Made by a program: the position numbers and the translations under genes
Source of the DNA: Planctomycetota bacterium
Lineage (GTDB): Bacteria; Planctomycetota; Phycisphaerae; WQYP01
DNA length: 10,822 nucleotides
Direction of reading: 5' to 3'
NCBI GenBank assembly: GCA_021798635.1
Contig: JAJZGH010000176.1
Span: 1 to 10,822 of the forward strand
Shown: positions 1-7,358 of the stretch, piece by piece
Numbering within the stretch: position 1 is the stretch's first letter
Layout: each line of letters starts with the position of its first letter
The notes under the pieces: model-generated
Seen by the model: the letters and a program-made list of their open reading frames with translations, nothing else
What the model was told of the DNA's origin: nothing
Databases searched by the model: none

Positions 1-572
1 TCTCATCCGGCGAGTTTGTTCCCCTCTGGGACCGGCGCGGAGGCCGGAATACACTTATCTTGCTTGCTATTTTCGTCGCAGTGATGGCGATGCTGGTCGC
101 GCCGTTTGGGTTACGAGCCATTAGGCCCTGGGGATCCGCACTGATACCCGCATGCATTTCTCTGGGTCTACTGATTGCAATCGGGGGTCCATTTTCCCTG
201 CTTTGGGTCAAGAAAATCGCCGCGCGAAACCGCAGAGTCTGCCCGGATTTGGAATTCCTCGCGGAGTTGCCCCCGTTCAAACCTTATTCCGCGCCTGCAG
301 CCCTCGCCGTGCGGCGTGCCATGGCGAGCCTCGCATCCGTCGCTCCAGAGATCATCCGCGCCAACGAATCGCCGGATTCGTACGATGTTTTTTCGCTGGG
401 CCGCCCCCTGCTTATTGAGTTTGCCGCGCTACTTTGTGAGCAGCCAAACTTCCGCAGCGACCCGGTCGGCCTGGCGCGGGCGTTGGCCGTGTTCCCCCGC
501 GATAGCTTGGCGGATCTCGCGGCGGCCGTTGCGGCCTCTGGATATTATTTAGCACAGGATGAGCGGGGCTAA
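1..572 (+). CDS. Hypothetical membrane protein, 5'-truncated by window edge
   Basis: The reading frame is open from position 3 to a TAA at 570-572, and the codons upstream of the first candidate start (TTG at 60) read as plausible protein (SSGEFVPLWDRRGGR then a hydrophobic run). I therefore treat it as the 3' part of a longer gene rather than a 170-residue protein starting at 60. Two hydrophobic segments lie at about 55-110 and 140-225, separated by a short basic stretch (LRAIRPWG), which suggests a two-helix hairpin in the membrane. The rest (about 240-570) is soluble, Ala/Leu-rich and probably helical. I recognise no family and no catalytic motif. A TTG start at 60 remains possible, but no convincing ribosome binding site precedes it. 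Confidence 0.6.
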   Translation, partial: SSGEFVPLWDRRGGRNTLILLAIFVAVMAMLVAPFGLRAIRPWGSALIPACISLGLLIAIGGPFSLLWVKKIAARNRRVCPDLEFLAELPPFKPYSAPAALAVRRAMASLASVAPEIIRANESPDSYDVFSLGRPLLIEFAALLCEQPNFRSDPVGLARALAVFPRDSLADLAAAVAASGYYLAQDERG

Positions 573-790
573 ACCCCCTTGCGATGCACCCAGGATATTA
601 ATTCCTTCCGATGCTGCGGAACCTCGGATTACGCCGACGTGGATAAAACGGACACGCAATATTCAGTTTGGACTTTCAGCCTTGATCATCCGCGGGGGTG
701 GATTCCCGTGCGCGCGAGGATTAAAAATTGTGAAAAAAAATAACATTGCCCTTGCGGAACCGGCGGGGCTTGGCTTACTATGGATAGTTA
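573..790 (+). other. Intergenic gap with weak promoter-like boxes
   Basis: This stretch contains an A-rich run (733-742) and, just before the next gene, TTGCGG at 752-757 and TACTAT at 776-781, 18 nt apart. They match sigma70 boxes at 3/6 and 4/6. If used, transcription would begin within a few bases of the ATG at 791, giving a nearly leaderless mRNA. No clear terminator hairpin is visible for the upstream gene. Confidence 0.25.
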
Positions 791-1219
791 ATGAATCAGA
801 GATCAGTTCATTTTCGTGGTTCCTTATCTTCAGCCTTGTGGCTTATCGGTGCCGGGCTTGCTGTTAATGCTATCGTGCTGGTCTGGAGCCATGTAAAATC
901 AGATTCGGCGGACGCGGGTAATGTGGTCATGGCGGCTCCGTTGGTTAAACCCACCGCTGCACATAATGCTTCCGTGCAGCAGAACATCCGAATCGTGCCG
1001 ACGCAGATATCCGCTGCGCGATGGGGCGTGGTGCTGGTGAACACGCGGACGGGTGTCATGGCCGTATATCGATTTGTCGGTTCGCAATCGCGCATTCAGT
1101 TGATGGCGAGCCGGGATTTCCGAGCGGATTTAAAACTCAAGGATTTTAATAATTTGCCGCCGACACCGGCTCAGGTAAAAGCGATGGTTTCGGCAGGAAA
1201 GGCGTTAGGGCAGCGTTAA
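791..1219 (+). CDS. Small single-pass membrane-anchored protein, hypothetical
   Basis: This 142-residue protein has a short N-terminal tail, one hydrophobic helix at about residues 13-33 (LSSALWLIGAGLAVNAIVLV), a variable Ala/Val-rich linker, and a compact C-terminal domain at about 75-135. That domain contains WGVVLVNTRTGVMAVYRF and a later SRDFRADLKLKDFNNLPPTP. From memory, this 'trait-and-source-of-value then ASRDF-DLKL-N' pattern resembles small conserved proteins of planctomycetes, but I cannot name a function. The domain most likely faces the periplasm. The ATG at 791 lacks a good Shine-Dalgarno; a three-codon ORF (ATG 780, TAA 789-791) overlaps it by one base (TAATG). The next gene starts 131 bases after the stop and has its own promoter, so this gene is probably monocistronic. 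Confidence 0.7.
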   Translation: MNQRSVHFRGSLSSALWLIGAGLAVNAIVLVWSHVKSDSADAGNVVMAAPLVKPTAAHNASVQQNIRIVPTQISAARWGVVLVNTRTGVMAVYRFVGSQSRIQLMASRDFRADLKLKDFNNLPPTPAQVKAMVSAGKALGQR

Positions 1220-1278
1220 AGGAATATCGCGGAAAGCGTGCAATTTTATGATGCTGATCCGCTGATTCATGAAAACGA

Positions 1279-1306
1279 TTGAAAAGGCTCTGCCTTCTGG
1301 TAGACT
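1279..1306 (+). promoter_or_regulatory. Sigma70-like promoter for the HTH/membrane protein gene
   Basis: TTGAAA at 1279-1284 (5/6 to TTGACA) is followed after 16 nt by TAGACT at 1301-1306 (4/6 to TATAAT). A TG at 1298-1299 sits one base before the -10 box, as in extended -10 promoters. The start codon at 1351 would leave a leader of about 35-40 nt. This is a motif reading only, without transcript data. Confidence 0.5.
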
Positions 1307-1350
1307 AAGTAGGCAGTACCAGGTGACGGCGTCATAATGAGGAGTCGCTC

Positions 1351-2337
1351 ATGGCGAAAATGTTCTACAGTTCCGAAGAAACAGCGGCTAAGCTGAATAT
1401 GCCCGAGGACAAAATCAAGGAACTCGTGGAGAAAAATAAACTCCGCGAATTTCGTGACGGCAATCGTATCATGTTTAAGGTCGATCAGGTGGATCGCCTG
1501 GCCGGTGATCTGCAGGGCGGATCGCTGGAGGAAGGCATGATCGACCTGGCTCCGTTATCCGGCACCGGCAATCCGATTATGAATGCCAGTGACGCTACAG
1601 CGGGTGGCACATCGGCGGGTTCGTTTGCGGGCGGCTCATTATCTGGGCAATCTTCTTTTGGAAAAGCACCGGGCAAAGCCGATACCGGCCTTCCGCTGCA
1701 ATCGCCCGCTCCTGGTAAAAAGCCGGTAAAAGTATTTGATGAAAGCGAAGTTAAACCCACGGATGCCAGCGCGCAAACGCAAATTTCATCTCCGTTGGAT
1801 GAATCCATATCCCCCTCGGGATTGGATTCTGTAGGCAGCGGCTCAGGCTTGCTGGATTTGACGCGCGAAAGTGATAACACCAGCTTGGGGGCCGAACTGC
1901 TGGAAGAAATTTATCCCGGTGATCATTCCGTTGCCGGTCAGTCAGGGGTTGGATCATCTTCGGGAATATTTGATCAGCCCGGCGGTGCCACGGCCTCCGG
2001 TGCGCCGGCGTCTTCGGATTCCGGCATTGCCGTGGCTGCCGGTGCGGCCAATGCGGAAAAAACATCCTCTCCGGTGATGGCAACGTCACCCACTCCCATG
2101 TATGCCCCCATGTTTGAAGCCCCGGATGCTTCGTCGGGTCTCTTTGGCGGCTTAGCGCTGGGAGCGGCATTTGTTATGGCGCTGACCCTGGTGGCGGCGG
2201 CTGCCGCGTTCCAGGGATTTATACCCACGTGGGTGCCGTTCCTGGCCAAAAATGTGTGGATGTTTATCGCGTTTCTGGTTGTTATCGCGGCCCTCTTGGC
2301 CGGAGCCGGATATTTGGCCGGCAAGGCGTCGGATTGA
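1351..2337 (+). CDS. Excisionase/MerR-type HTH protein with C-terminal membrane hairpin
   Basis: This 328-residue protein begins with a helix-turn-helix domain of the excisionase (HTH_17) type at residues 4-54: MFYSSEETAAKLNMPEDKIK, then LREFRDGNRIMFKVDQVDRL, the usual 'tier, recognition helix, wing' order. Residues 55-260 are low-complexity, rich in Ser, Gly, Ala, Pro and Asp, with a less random island at about 163-190 (GLLDLTRESDNTSLGAELLEE). Two hydrophobic helices follow at about 264-288 and 301-324, with a short basic end (GKASD). The topology suggests a cytoplasmic DNA- or protein-binding head tethered to the membrane by a flexible linker. AGGAG at 1340-1344 lies 6 nt before the ATG, so the start is secure. 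Similar proteins are, to my knowledge, typical of planctomycetes and have no established role. The HTH domain may bind protein instead of DNA. Confidence 0.8.
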   Translation: MAKMFYSSEETAAKLNMPEDKIKELVEKNKLREFRDGNRIMFKVDQVDRLAGDLQGGSLEEGMIDLAPLSGTGNPIMNASDATAGGTSAGSFAGGSLSGQSSFGKAPGKADTGLPLQSPAPGKKPVKVFDESEVKPTDASAQTQISSPLDESISPSGLDSVGSGSGLLDLTRESDNTSLGAELLEEIYPGDHSVAGQSGVGSSSGIFDQPGGATASGAPASSDSGIAVAAGAANAEKTSSPVMATSPTPMYAPMFEAPDASSGLFGGLALGAAFVMALTLVAAAAAFQGFIPTWVPFLAKNVWMFIAFLVVIAALLAGAGYLAGKASD

Positions 2338-2553
2338 TTGTATGTGCCTCAGTTGGGTCCGGCGCAGCAATGGATCCGGCCTTGGAGCGTTACGAAGTGT
2401 AGTGAAAGGGCATGGAGGCCCGGGCAGCATGAACGCCGCGAGTCTTCCATTCCCTCGATGTATTTTTTTTGCCCTTTACTATTTCAACCCATTCGCTGAA
2501 ACTATGGGTTGATGTGAAGTGTCGAATAATGGAAGCCTCTGGAGAAAAAGCCT
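2338..2553 (+). promoter_or_regulatory. Intergenic region with a 9-bp inverted repeat before the lipoprotein gene
   Basis: TCAACCCAT (2484-2492) and ATGGGTTGA (2504-2512) form a perfect 9-bp inverted repeat with an 11-nt spacer, ending about 40 nt before the ATG at 2554. No T-tract follows, so it is more like an operator or a leader hairpin than a terminator. TACTAT at 2477-2482 could be a -10 box, but no good -35 is placed for it. A T8 run lies at 2463-2470 without a strong GC hairpin in front. Near the start of the gap, TGGGTCCGGC (2354-2363) and TGGATCCGGC (2371-2380) form a near-perfect 10-bp direct repeat, 17 bp apart. Confidence 0.35.
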
Positions 2554-3498
2554 ATGAATAAGTCCTTGAAGCGTAAATTAATGACGACCACACTCCTGGC
2601 GGGTTTAACCGCAGGGCTGCTGGGCTTGACGGGGTGTGTTTCGGAAGACCAGTATCAGCGTTTGCAGACCGCCTTTGATCAGGCCAAATCTCAGTTGGCG
2701 GCAGATCAAAATGAATTGCTCCGTCTTCGCGGAGAAATTTCATCCCTGAAACAGAAATTAGCTGAAGATCAGCAACTCCTGCAGACGCAGGGGGGCGGCA
2801 CATCCGCACTGCAAAGTGAAATCGCGGCACTCAAGGAACGGTTGGCCAAATTACGCGGTCAGTATAATCGTCTCCTGGCCTTGGCCGGCGGCGCACCGCG
2901 CTTGCCCGAATCGGTCAATAGCGCCTTAGAACGTCTGGCGGAACAATATCCGAATCTTTTGGCATACAACAAGAAGCTGGGGCTGCTGCGATTTAAAAGC
3001 GATCTGTTGTTTGCACTGGGCAGCACGGAAGTTCGCCCCGACGCGAAACGGGCGTTGGGTGAATTTGCACAAATTCTTGATATGTCCGGCATATCGGATA
3101 ATGAAATCCGAATTGTAGGTAATACCGATGACGTGCCAATTCGCCGAAACCGCAACTCGGGCATGAACCCGACCAACTGGTATCTTTCTACGAATCGGGC
3201 GATATCGGTTATGTCTATCCTGAAGCGTGACGGTGTGATCGATCGCAGAATGCAGGTTGCCGGCTGGGGCAAGACCCATCCGATCGCAGCCAATGCCCCG
3301 CACCATCGCGGTAATCCGCTGAATCGACGGGTGGATATCTTTATTCTGCCGGTAAAATTAAAGTACAATCCGTATGTACCGGCATCTGAGCAGGTTGCGC
3401 CATCGGGAAATTCAACCCATCTGGTGCCTTCGTCTCAGACTCCGGACATGATGGGAAATCCGCCGCAGACCGTGCCTGTCCCGGCTGGAAATAATTAA
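2554..3498 (+). CDS. OmpA-family peptidoglycan-binding lipoprotein
   Basis: This 314-residue protein is a predicted lipoprotein. It has a basic N-terminus (KSLKRK), a hydrophobic core and a lipobox LTGC with the lipidated Cys at residue 28. Residues 30-110 are a heptad-like, Gln/Leu/Lys-rich coiled coil. Residues 145-268 form an OmpA/MotB C-terminal domain: LLRFKSDLLFALGSTEVRPD (first strand and helix), then GNTDDVPI and NWYLSTNRA. Asp192 and Arg215 sit where OmpA-type domains contact diaminopimelate of peptidoglycan. The TDDVPI...NWxLSxxRA spelling is MotB-like. A Pro/Gln-rich tail (270-314) ends the protein. Its likely role is to link an outer or cytoplasmic membrane to the cell wall. GGAG at 2541-2544 lies 9 nt before the ATG. 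The gene is closed by the terminator at 3531-3563. Confidence 0.92.
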   Translation: MNKSLKRKLMTTTLLAGLTAGLLGLTGCVSEDQYQRLQTAFDQAKSQLAADQNELLRLRGEISSLKQKLAEDQQLLQTQGGGTSALQSEIAALKERLAKLRGQYNRLLALAGGAPRLPESVNSALERLAEQYPNLLAYNKKLGLLRFKSDLLFALGSTEVRPDAKRALGEFAQILDMSGISDNEIRIVGNTDDVPIRRNRNSGMNPTNWYLSTNRAISVMSILKRDGVIDRRMQVAGWGKTHPIAANAPHHRGNPLNRRVDIFILPVKLKYNPYVPASEQVAPSGNSTHLVPSSQTPDMMGNPPQTVPVPAGNN

Positions 3499-3530
3499 AA
3501 ATTTCTCAGCGCATAAATAGTCATTCAAAG

Positions 3531-3563
3531 GCCCGGCAGGTTGATCCCTGCCGGGCTTTTTTT
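3531..3563 (+). terminator. Rho-independent terminator of the OmpA lipoprotein gene
   Basis: GCCCGGCAGG (3531-3540) and CCTGCCGGGC (3547-3556) form a perfect 10-bp stem around a 6-nt loop (TTGATC), followed by seven T residues (3557-3563). A further AAAG upstream can extend the stem by pairing with the T-run. This is a textbook intrinsic terminator, 32 nt after the stop codon. Confidence 0.96.
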
Positions 3564-3604
3564 CAGACTTTTGTTTTTTTGTCATTGCATATAGGGTAGT
3601 CAAC

Positions 3605-4264
3605 GTGAATGAATCGAACGGTCTTACTGATAATTACCGATCCTCCGATGACCAGCCGTCACGGGCACTACCCGTTGAGCCTGCGAAAATAAGTCATAAT
3701 CTTTTGTTTTTGCAGAAATTTTTTCGCCACGGTACACGCATCGCGTCGGTTTGGCCATCGAGCCGGTTTATGGCCAGAGCCGGCATTCGCCAGGCGAATT
3801 TCAGCTCCGCACGATGTATTGTGGAACTTGGTGCCGGCACCGGCCCGATTACAGCGGAAATTGTCAAGCGACTGGAGGCACGAACCCAATTCCTGGCGTT
3901 GGAACGCGATCCGGATTTTGTGCGTGTCCTTAATAATCGATTTCCTTCCAGCGCCAATGTACGGATTCTCCAGGCGGATGTCAGCCATCTGGATTCCATT
4001 CTTAATGATCAGGGCATTGCACAGCATGGCGTGGATTGTTTTGTCAGCGGACTGGGTACTCCCAGTCTTCCGGGATCGGTACGAAACTCTATGTTTGCCG
4101 CAGTAAAAAAATATCTCCGTCCGGACGGAATTTTCAGTAATATTACGGAAGTGCCGCTGTATTATCTGAATTTCTATAAATCAATTTTTGAACACGTATC
4201 TTTTCAGTTTGTAGCTTTCAACATGCCCCCCGGCGGCGTGTATCATTGCCGCGGGATTCGCTAA
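3605..4264 (+). CDS. Class I SAM-dependent methyltransferase, PmtA-like
   Basis: This 219-residue protein has a Rossmann-fold methyltransferase core. Motif I is VELGAGTGP at residues 73-81 (SAM binding). An acidic residue ends the second strand (LALERD, Glu100; ribose hydroxyls), and QADVSHL follows with Asp125 (adenine side). The N-terminal FLQKFFRHGTRIASVWPSSR, the mid-protein GLGTPSLP and the ending MPPGGVYHCR follow the order seen in bacterial phospholipid N-methyltransferases (PmtA), which convert phosphatidylethanolamine to its methylated forms at the cytoplasmic face of the membrane. The family is also close to KsgA-like rRNA dimethyltransferases, so the substrate is inferred. The start is GTG at 3605 with AGGG at 3593-3596, 8 nt upstream; later ATGs would cut into the conserved N-terminal helix. 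The gene is convergent with prfB, and no clear terminator lies in the 44-nt gap. Confidence 0.85.
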   Translation: MNESNGLTDNYRSSDDQPSRALPVEPAKISHNLLFLQKFFRHGTRIASVWPSSRFMARAGIRQANFSSARCIVELGAGTGPITAEIVKRLEARTQFLALERDPDFVRVLNNRFPSSANVRILQADVSHLDSILNDQGIAQHGVDCFVSGLGTPSLPGSVRNSMFAAVKKYLRPDGIFSNITEVPLYYLNFYKSIFEHVSFQFVAFNMPPGGVYHCRGIR

Positions 4265-4308
4265 AAATCGAAATATCAATAGAAGCCCGGGCGTTTTGTC
4301 GCGTCTAT

Positions 4309-5446
4309 TTAACCGTCGTTGCGCCCGGCCGCGGCCTGAAGTTTCCGCTGCTGGGCCTGATGGCGTAACTGCGCATCAATAAATGGCTGCACCTCGCCAT
4401 CCAGCACGCGGTCCGGCTGGAATACTTCATACCCGTTGCGATGATCCTTCACGCGGCGGTCATCAAGAACATAACTGCGGATTTGCGAGCCAAAAGCAAT
4501 TTCTCCCTTTTCGCCATAGAGCCGGGCCAATTCCGCGTCCCGTTTGGCTTCTTCGAGTTTGTTAATGCGGGCTTTCATGATTTCCAGCGCCAGGGATCGA
4601 TTCTGCACCTGTGATCTTTCGCTGGTACAAACCACCTGAATGCCGGTGGGCTTATGCGTGATCCGGATGGCTGAAGCCACCTTATTGACGTTTTGTCCGC
4701 CTGGACCGCTGGCCCGGACAAACGCGATAATTTCCATATCCGCTTCGGGGATTTCCAACTCCTTGTCCGCACCTTCAAATACCGGTGTAACATCCACGCT
4801 GGCAAAGCTGGTGTGCCGCCGTGCGTTGGCGTCATAGGGGCTGATCCGCACCAGACGGTGCACACCCACTTCGCAATTCATATTCCCCGTGGCATACGGC
4901 CCCTTCACCAGCAGCGTAATGCGCCGGATGCCCGCCTGCTCCCCATCCAGGCGATCCACCTCGCTGATGTCCCACCCGCGGCGTTCAAAATAGCGCAAAT
5001 ACATGCGTAGCAGCATATCCGCCCAGTCACAGGCTTCCGTGCCTCCGGCCCCGGCATGAATCTGAATAAAGCAATCGCTGGGATCGTGCGGACCGACATA
5101 CAAAGATTGCAATTCCAGTTGATCCACCCGTTGTGTGGCAGTTGTTATCGCCTGGTCAGCTTCTTCCAGCAGGGCGGGGTCCTCGGTACCCATTTCCAGC
5201 ATGACCGGAATATCTCCCAGTGCTTTTTCAACCTCCTCCAGGGGATCCAGGATGAGTTTCAGCGTTTTAAATTCACGAATGGTTTTACGCGCCTGATCCT
5301 GGTGATTCCAGAAATCCGGTGCCTCCATCCGCTGTTCCAAGGTTTTCAATTGGCGGCGCTTTTCCGCAACGTCAAAGAGAGTCGCGGATGCTTTGAACCC
5401 GCGCCTCCAGCGAGGCCACAAGAGCCTCCATATTTTCTCGTGCCAT
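4309..5446 (-). CDS. prfB: Peptide chain release factor 2 (RF2), programmed +1 frameshift
   Basis: RF2 recognises UGA and UAA stop codons and triggers peptide release on the ribosome. The catalytic GGQ is at residues 249-251 (SGPGGQNVNK) and the stop-codon reading tripeptide is SPY at 202-204, where most RF2 have SPF. The true start is ATG at 5444-5446, preceded by AAGGAG (5452-5457) with 5 nt spacing. From there the frame reads MARENMEALVASLEARVQSI then RDSL, and meets an in-frame TGA at codon 25 (5372-5374). The +1 frame resumes at GAC (5371-5373) and continues as DVAEKRRQLKTLEQ to the stop. The coding path is therefore 5446-5375 then 5373-4309, giving 378 residues, close to the 365 of E. 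coli RF2. Domains run in the usual order: helical N-terminal domain, codon-recognition domain, GGQ domain, C-terminal helix. Without the shift, only a 24-residue peptide is made. Confidence 0.95.
5371..5377 (-). other. prfB: prfB programmed +1 ribosomal frameshift site
   Basis: On the - strand the sequence is CTT TGA C, the same slippery site as in E. coli prfB. When RF2 is scarce, the ribosome pauses at UGA and the Leu-tRNA slips from CUU to UUU, so GAC is read next. This makes RF2 regulate its own synthesis. The hexamer where E. coli carries its stimulatory Shine-Dalgarno (here 5386-5381, CGCGAC) is not Shine-Dalgarno-like. Confidence 0.93.
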
Positions 5447-5521
5447 ATCGGCTCCTTAAAACACTTATCCTAGCGACAAAAACGGAATTTGGCGAATCGG
5501 GCATCCGTGTGGCGGGCGAGT

Positions 5522-5650
5522 GGGCGTGGCAATATTTTCCAGGGCACCCCGCATCAACTCGACCGGCGAGCCACCGGGTTTATCCCGGTGGGCTTCAGCA
5601 TTCCTTTGAAAAGGCGGCTTTTTTCCCCGCCCGGAAAAATTGCCACGCCC
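5522..5650 (+). repeat. TIR-bounded hairpin-rich repeat element, copy 1
   Basis: This 129-bp element is about 95% identical to 10239-10366 in the same orientation. Its left end (GGGCGTGGCAAT at 5522-5533, continuing to 5545) and right end (ATTGCCACGCCC at 5639-5650, starting from 5629) are inverted repeats of about 22 bp; the left arm here carries two extra A residues (5534, 5541). Inside is a perfect 8-bp hairpin, CCACCGGG (5571-5578), loop TTTAT, CCCGGTGG (5584-5591), plus AAAAG-GCGG-CTTTT at 5609-5622. It lies between the divergent prfB and antiporter genes, 75 nt upstream of the prfB start. It encodes no credible protein. It is most like a MITE or REP-type dispersed repeat, or a repeated structured RNA. 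Confidence 0.9.
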
Positions 5651-5810
5651 ATCGTGACGGGCGGAGGGCATCGTGTCATGGAAATGCATTTCGCGGAAAA
5701 CTCAACGCTGCCGCATTGAGCTACGGGGCACTTTCCGGGTGAACGACGGGCGCGGATAGGCTGAATATTTTGCGTTCACAGCCGCACGGGAGTATACGGA
5801 TTTTCCTGAT

Positions 5811-7358
5811 ATGTATACGATGGTGGTCATGGCACCAGTCATACATCATCTGCATATGTTTGCGTCCCACAGCGTTACCAGTGAACCGCTGGAGACCGCA
5901 GCTTTGCTGGCCGTGTTTGGAATTTTGAGTCTCATCGCGGTGTTGTCCAACCGCGCTGCGGATCGGGTGGGTATTCCGGCGGTGCTGTTGCTGCTGGTGC
6001 TGGGCATGTTGGCCGGCCCTCAGGGCTTTGCCGGAATTCATTTTCAGAATTTCCATTTTGCATTTCGTCTGGGGACGGTGGCGCTGATTTTAATTCTGTT
6101 TGAAGGGGGCCTGACGACCCCGCCTGCAGCGGTCAAGGCCGTCCTCCTGCCGGCATCGCTGCTGGCAACCGTGGGCGTGGCGTTGACCGCAGTTATTATA
6201 GCCTTAGCGGGGCATGTCATGGGTTTGAACTGGCCCGAAGCCATGCTCATTGGAGCGGTCGTATCTTCGACGGATGCGGCGGCGGTGTTTTCAGTGTTGC
6301 ATGCCGGGCGCTTGCGCATCAAGCCGAGATTATCGCGATTGCTGGAAGTGGAATCCTGTATTAACGATCCCATGGCTGCCATTCTCACCACCATGGTTAT
6401 TGAAATACTTTCGCATCAACATCCGGCGATCGGCTGGTTGCTATTGCAGGTTCCGATTCAGTTGATTGTAGGTGGGGTGGTGGGAGCGATGCTGGGACTT
6501 TTGGCACGGTATATTCTTCGCCGCATGCCGCTGCCCAGCACGGGCTTAATTCCGGCGTTTACTTTGGCCATGGCGATTTTGTCGTATGGTTCAGCGACCA
6601 TTTTGGAAGGCAGCGGATTTCTGGCCGTGTATGCGACCGCATTATTCATGGACGCATCCAGTCTGCCATTTCGCAGCGGTTTGCTGCGGGTGCATTCAGC
6701 GCTGGCGTGGCTGGGGCAAATTGGGATGTTTTTAATGCTGGGGCTTTTGATTTTGCCGGCACAGTTGGCGCATGTGGCGGGCCTTGGATTGGGCATCGCG
6801 TTTGTTTTGGCGCTGGTGGCGCGGCCCGTGGCGACAGCGGTGTGCCTGCTTCCCCTGCGATTTTCCATTGCCGAGACATTCTATATCGGCTGGTGTGGTT
6901 TACGCGGAGCGGTGCCGATTATTCTTGCGACATTTTCCATGATGGCCCATCTGCCTGGCGCGCAGCGAGTCTTTACCATCGTCTTTTTTGTGGTGGTGGT
7001 CAACACCTTGATTCCCGGCGCCACCATCCGCTGGATGACGCGGCTGCTGGGATTCGGACAGGAGGAAAAGCCGGCACCGGAAGCGGTGCTGGAAATAAAT
7101 TCCGCCCGGCCATTGGGTGGGCAATTGGGATCATTTTTCATTGAACCCGCGGCGGCGGTATGCGGGGCGGCCCTGCGGGAGCTGGAATTTCCCACCGGTA
7201 CCAGCGTGATGCTGATTGTGCGGGATAACCAGTTAGTGGCACCGCGCGGCGATACCGTGATACAAACCGGGGATCATGTTTATATGTTTTTTCAGCCCCA
7301 GGATAAAGCCTTGATTGATCTGCTATTTGGCCGGCCCGAAGACAGCGGCTACGCGTAA
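5811..7358 (+). CDS. CPA1 potassium/proton antiporter (NhaP2/CvrA type) with TrkA-C domain
   Basis: This 515-residue integral membrane protein exchanges K+ (or Na+) for protons across the cytoplasmic membrane. Residues 28-412 form the Na_H_Exchanger region with about 12 hydrophobic helices. Hallmarks are VVSSTDAAAVFSVL (150-163) and ESCINDPMAA (181-190), where Asn185-Asp186 is the ND ion-binding pair of electroneutral CPA1 exchangers, and GLRGAVPIIL (363-372). A cytoplasmic TrkA-C/RCK-C domain occupies about 431-507 (LGSFFIEPAAAVCG to LIDLLFG) and probably senses a nucleotide or ion. E. coli NhaP2 is longer because of an extra C-terminal domain. The start is uncertain: ATGs occur at 5811, 5820, 5829 and 5856, and the only Shine-Dalgarno-like GGGAG (5788-5792) is 18 nt from the first. 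The gene is divergent from prfB and its upstream region contains repeat copy 1. Confidence 0.92.
   Translation: MYTMVVMAPVIHHLHMFASHSVTSEPLETAALLAVFGILSLIAVLSNRAADRVGIPAVLLLLVLGMLAGPQGFAGIHFQNFHFAFRLGTVALILILFEGGLTTPPAAVKAVLLPASLLATVGVALTAVIIALAGHVMGLNWPEAMLIGAVVSSTDAAAVFSVLHAGRLRIKPRLSRLLEVESCINDPMAAILTTMVIEILSHQHPAIGWLLLQVPIQLIVGGVVGAMLGLLARYILRRMPLPSTGLIPAFTLAMAILSYGSATILEGSGFLAVYATALFMDASSLPFRSGLLRVHSALAWLGQIGMFLMLGLLILPAQLAHVAGLGLGIAFVLALVARPVATAVCLLPLRFSIAETFYIGWCGLRGAVPIILATFSMMAHLPGAQRVFTIVFFVVVVNTLIPGATIRWMTRLLGFGQEEKPAPEAVLEINSARPLGGQLGSFFIEPAAAVCGAALRELEFPTGTSVMLIVRDNQLVAPRGDTVIQTGDHVYMFFQPQDKALIDLLFGRPEDSGYA

Noticed and set aside
559..867. A 102-codon open frame overlapping the end of the first gene and the start of the 791-1219 gene
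   Set aside because: Its translation is irregular and Cys/Arg-rich, it lacks a ribosome binding site, and it conflicts with the better-supported 791-1219 gene.
4265..4308. Bidirectional terminator between the methyltransferase and prfB
   Set aside because: Only a short GCCCGGGC palindrome is present, without a usable loop and T-tract.
5377..5421. TTG at 5419-5421 as the prfB start (MWPRWRRGFKASATLF...)
   Set aside because: This N-terminus is the wrong-frame reading of the true zero-frame segment; the correct start is 5446 with the frameshift at 5372-5377.
5056..5742. A 228-codon + strand open frame across the prfB 5' half and repeat copy 1
   Set aside because: It is antisense to the well-supported prfB gene and runs through the repeat; no family resemblance or ribosome binding site.
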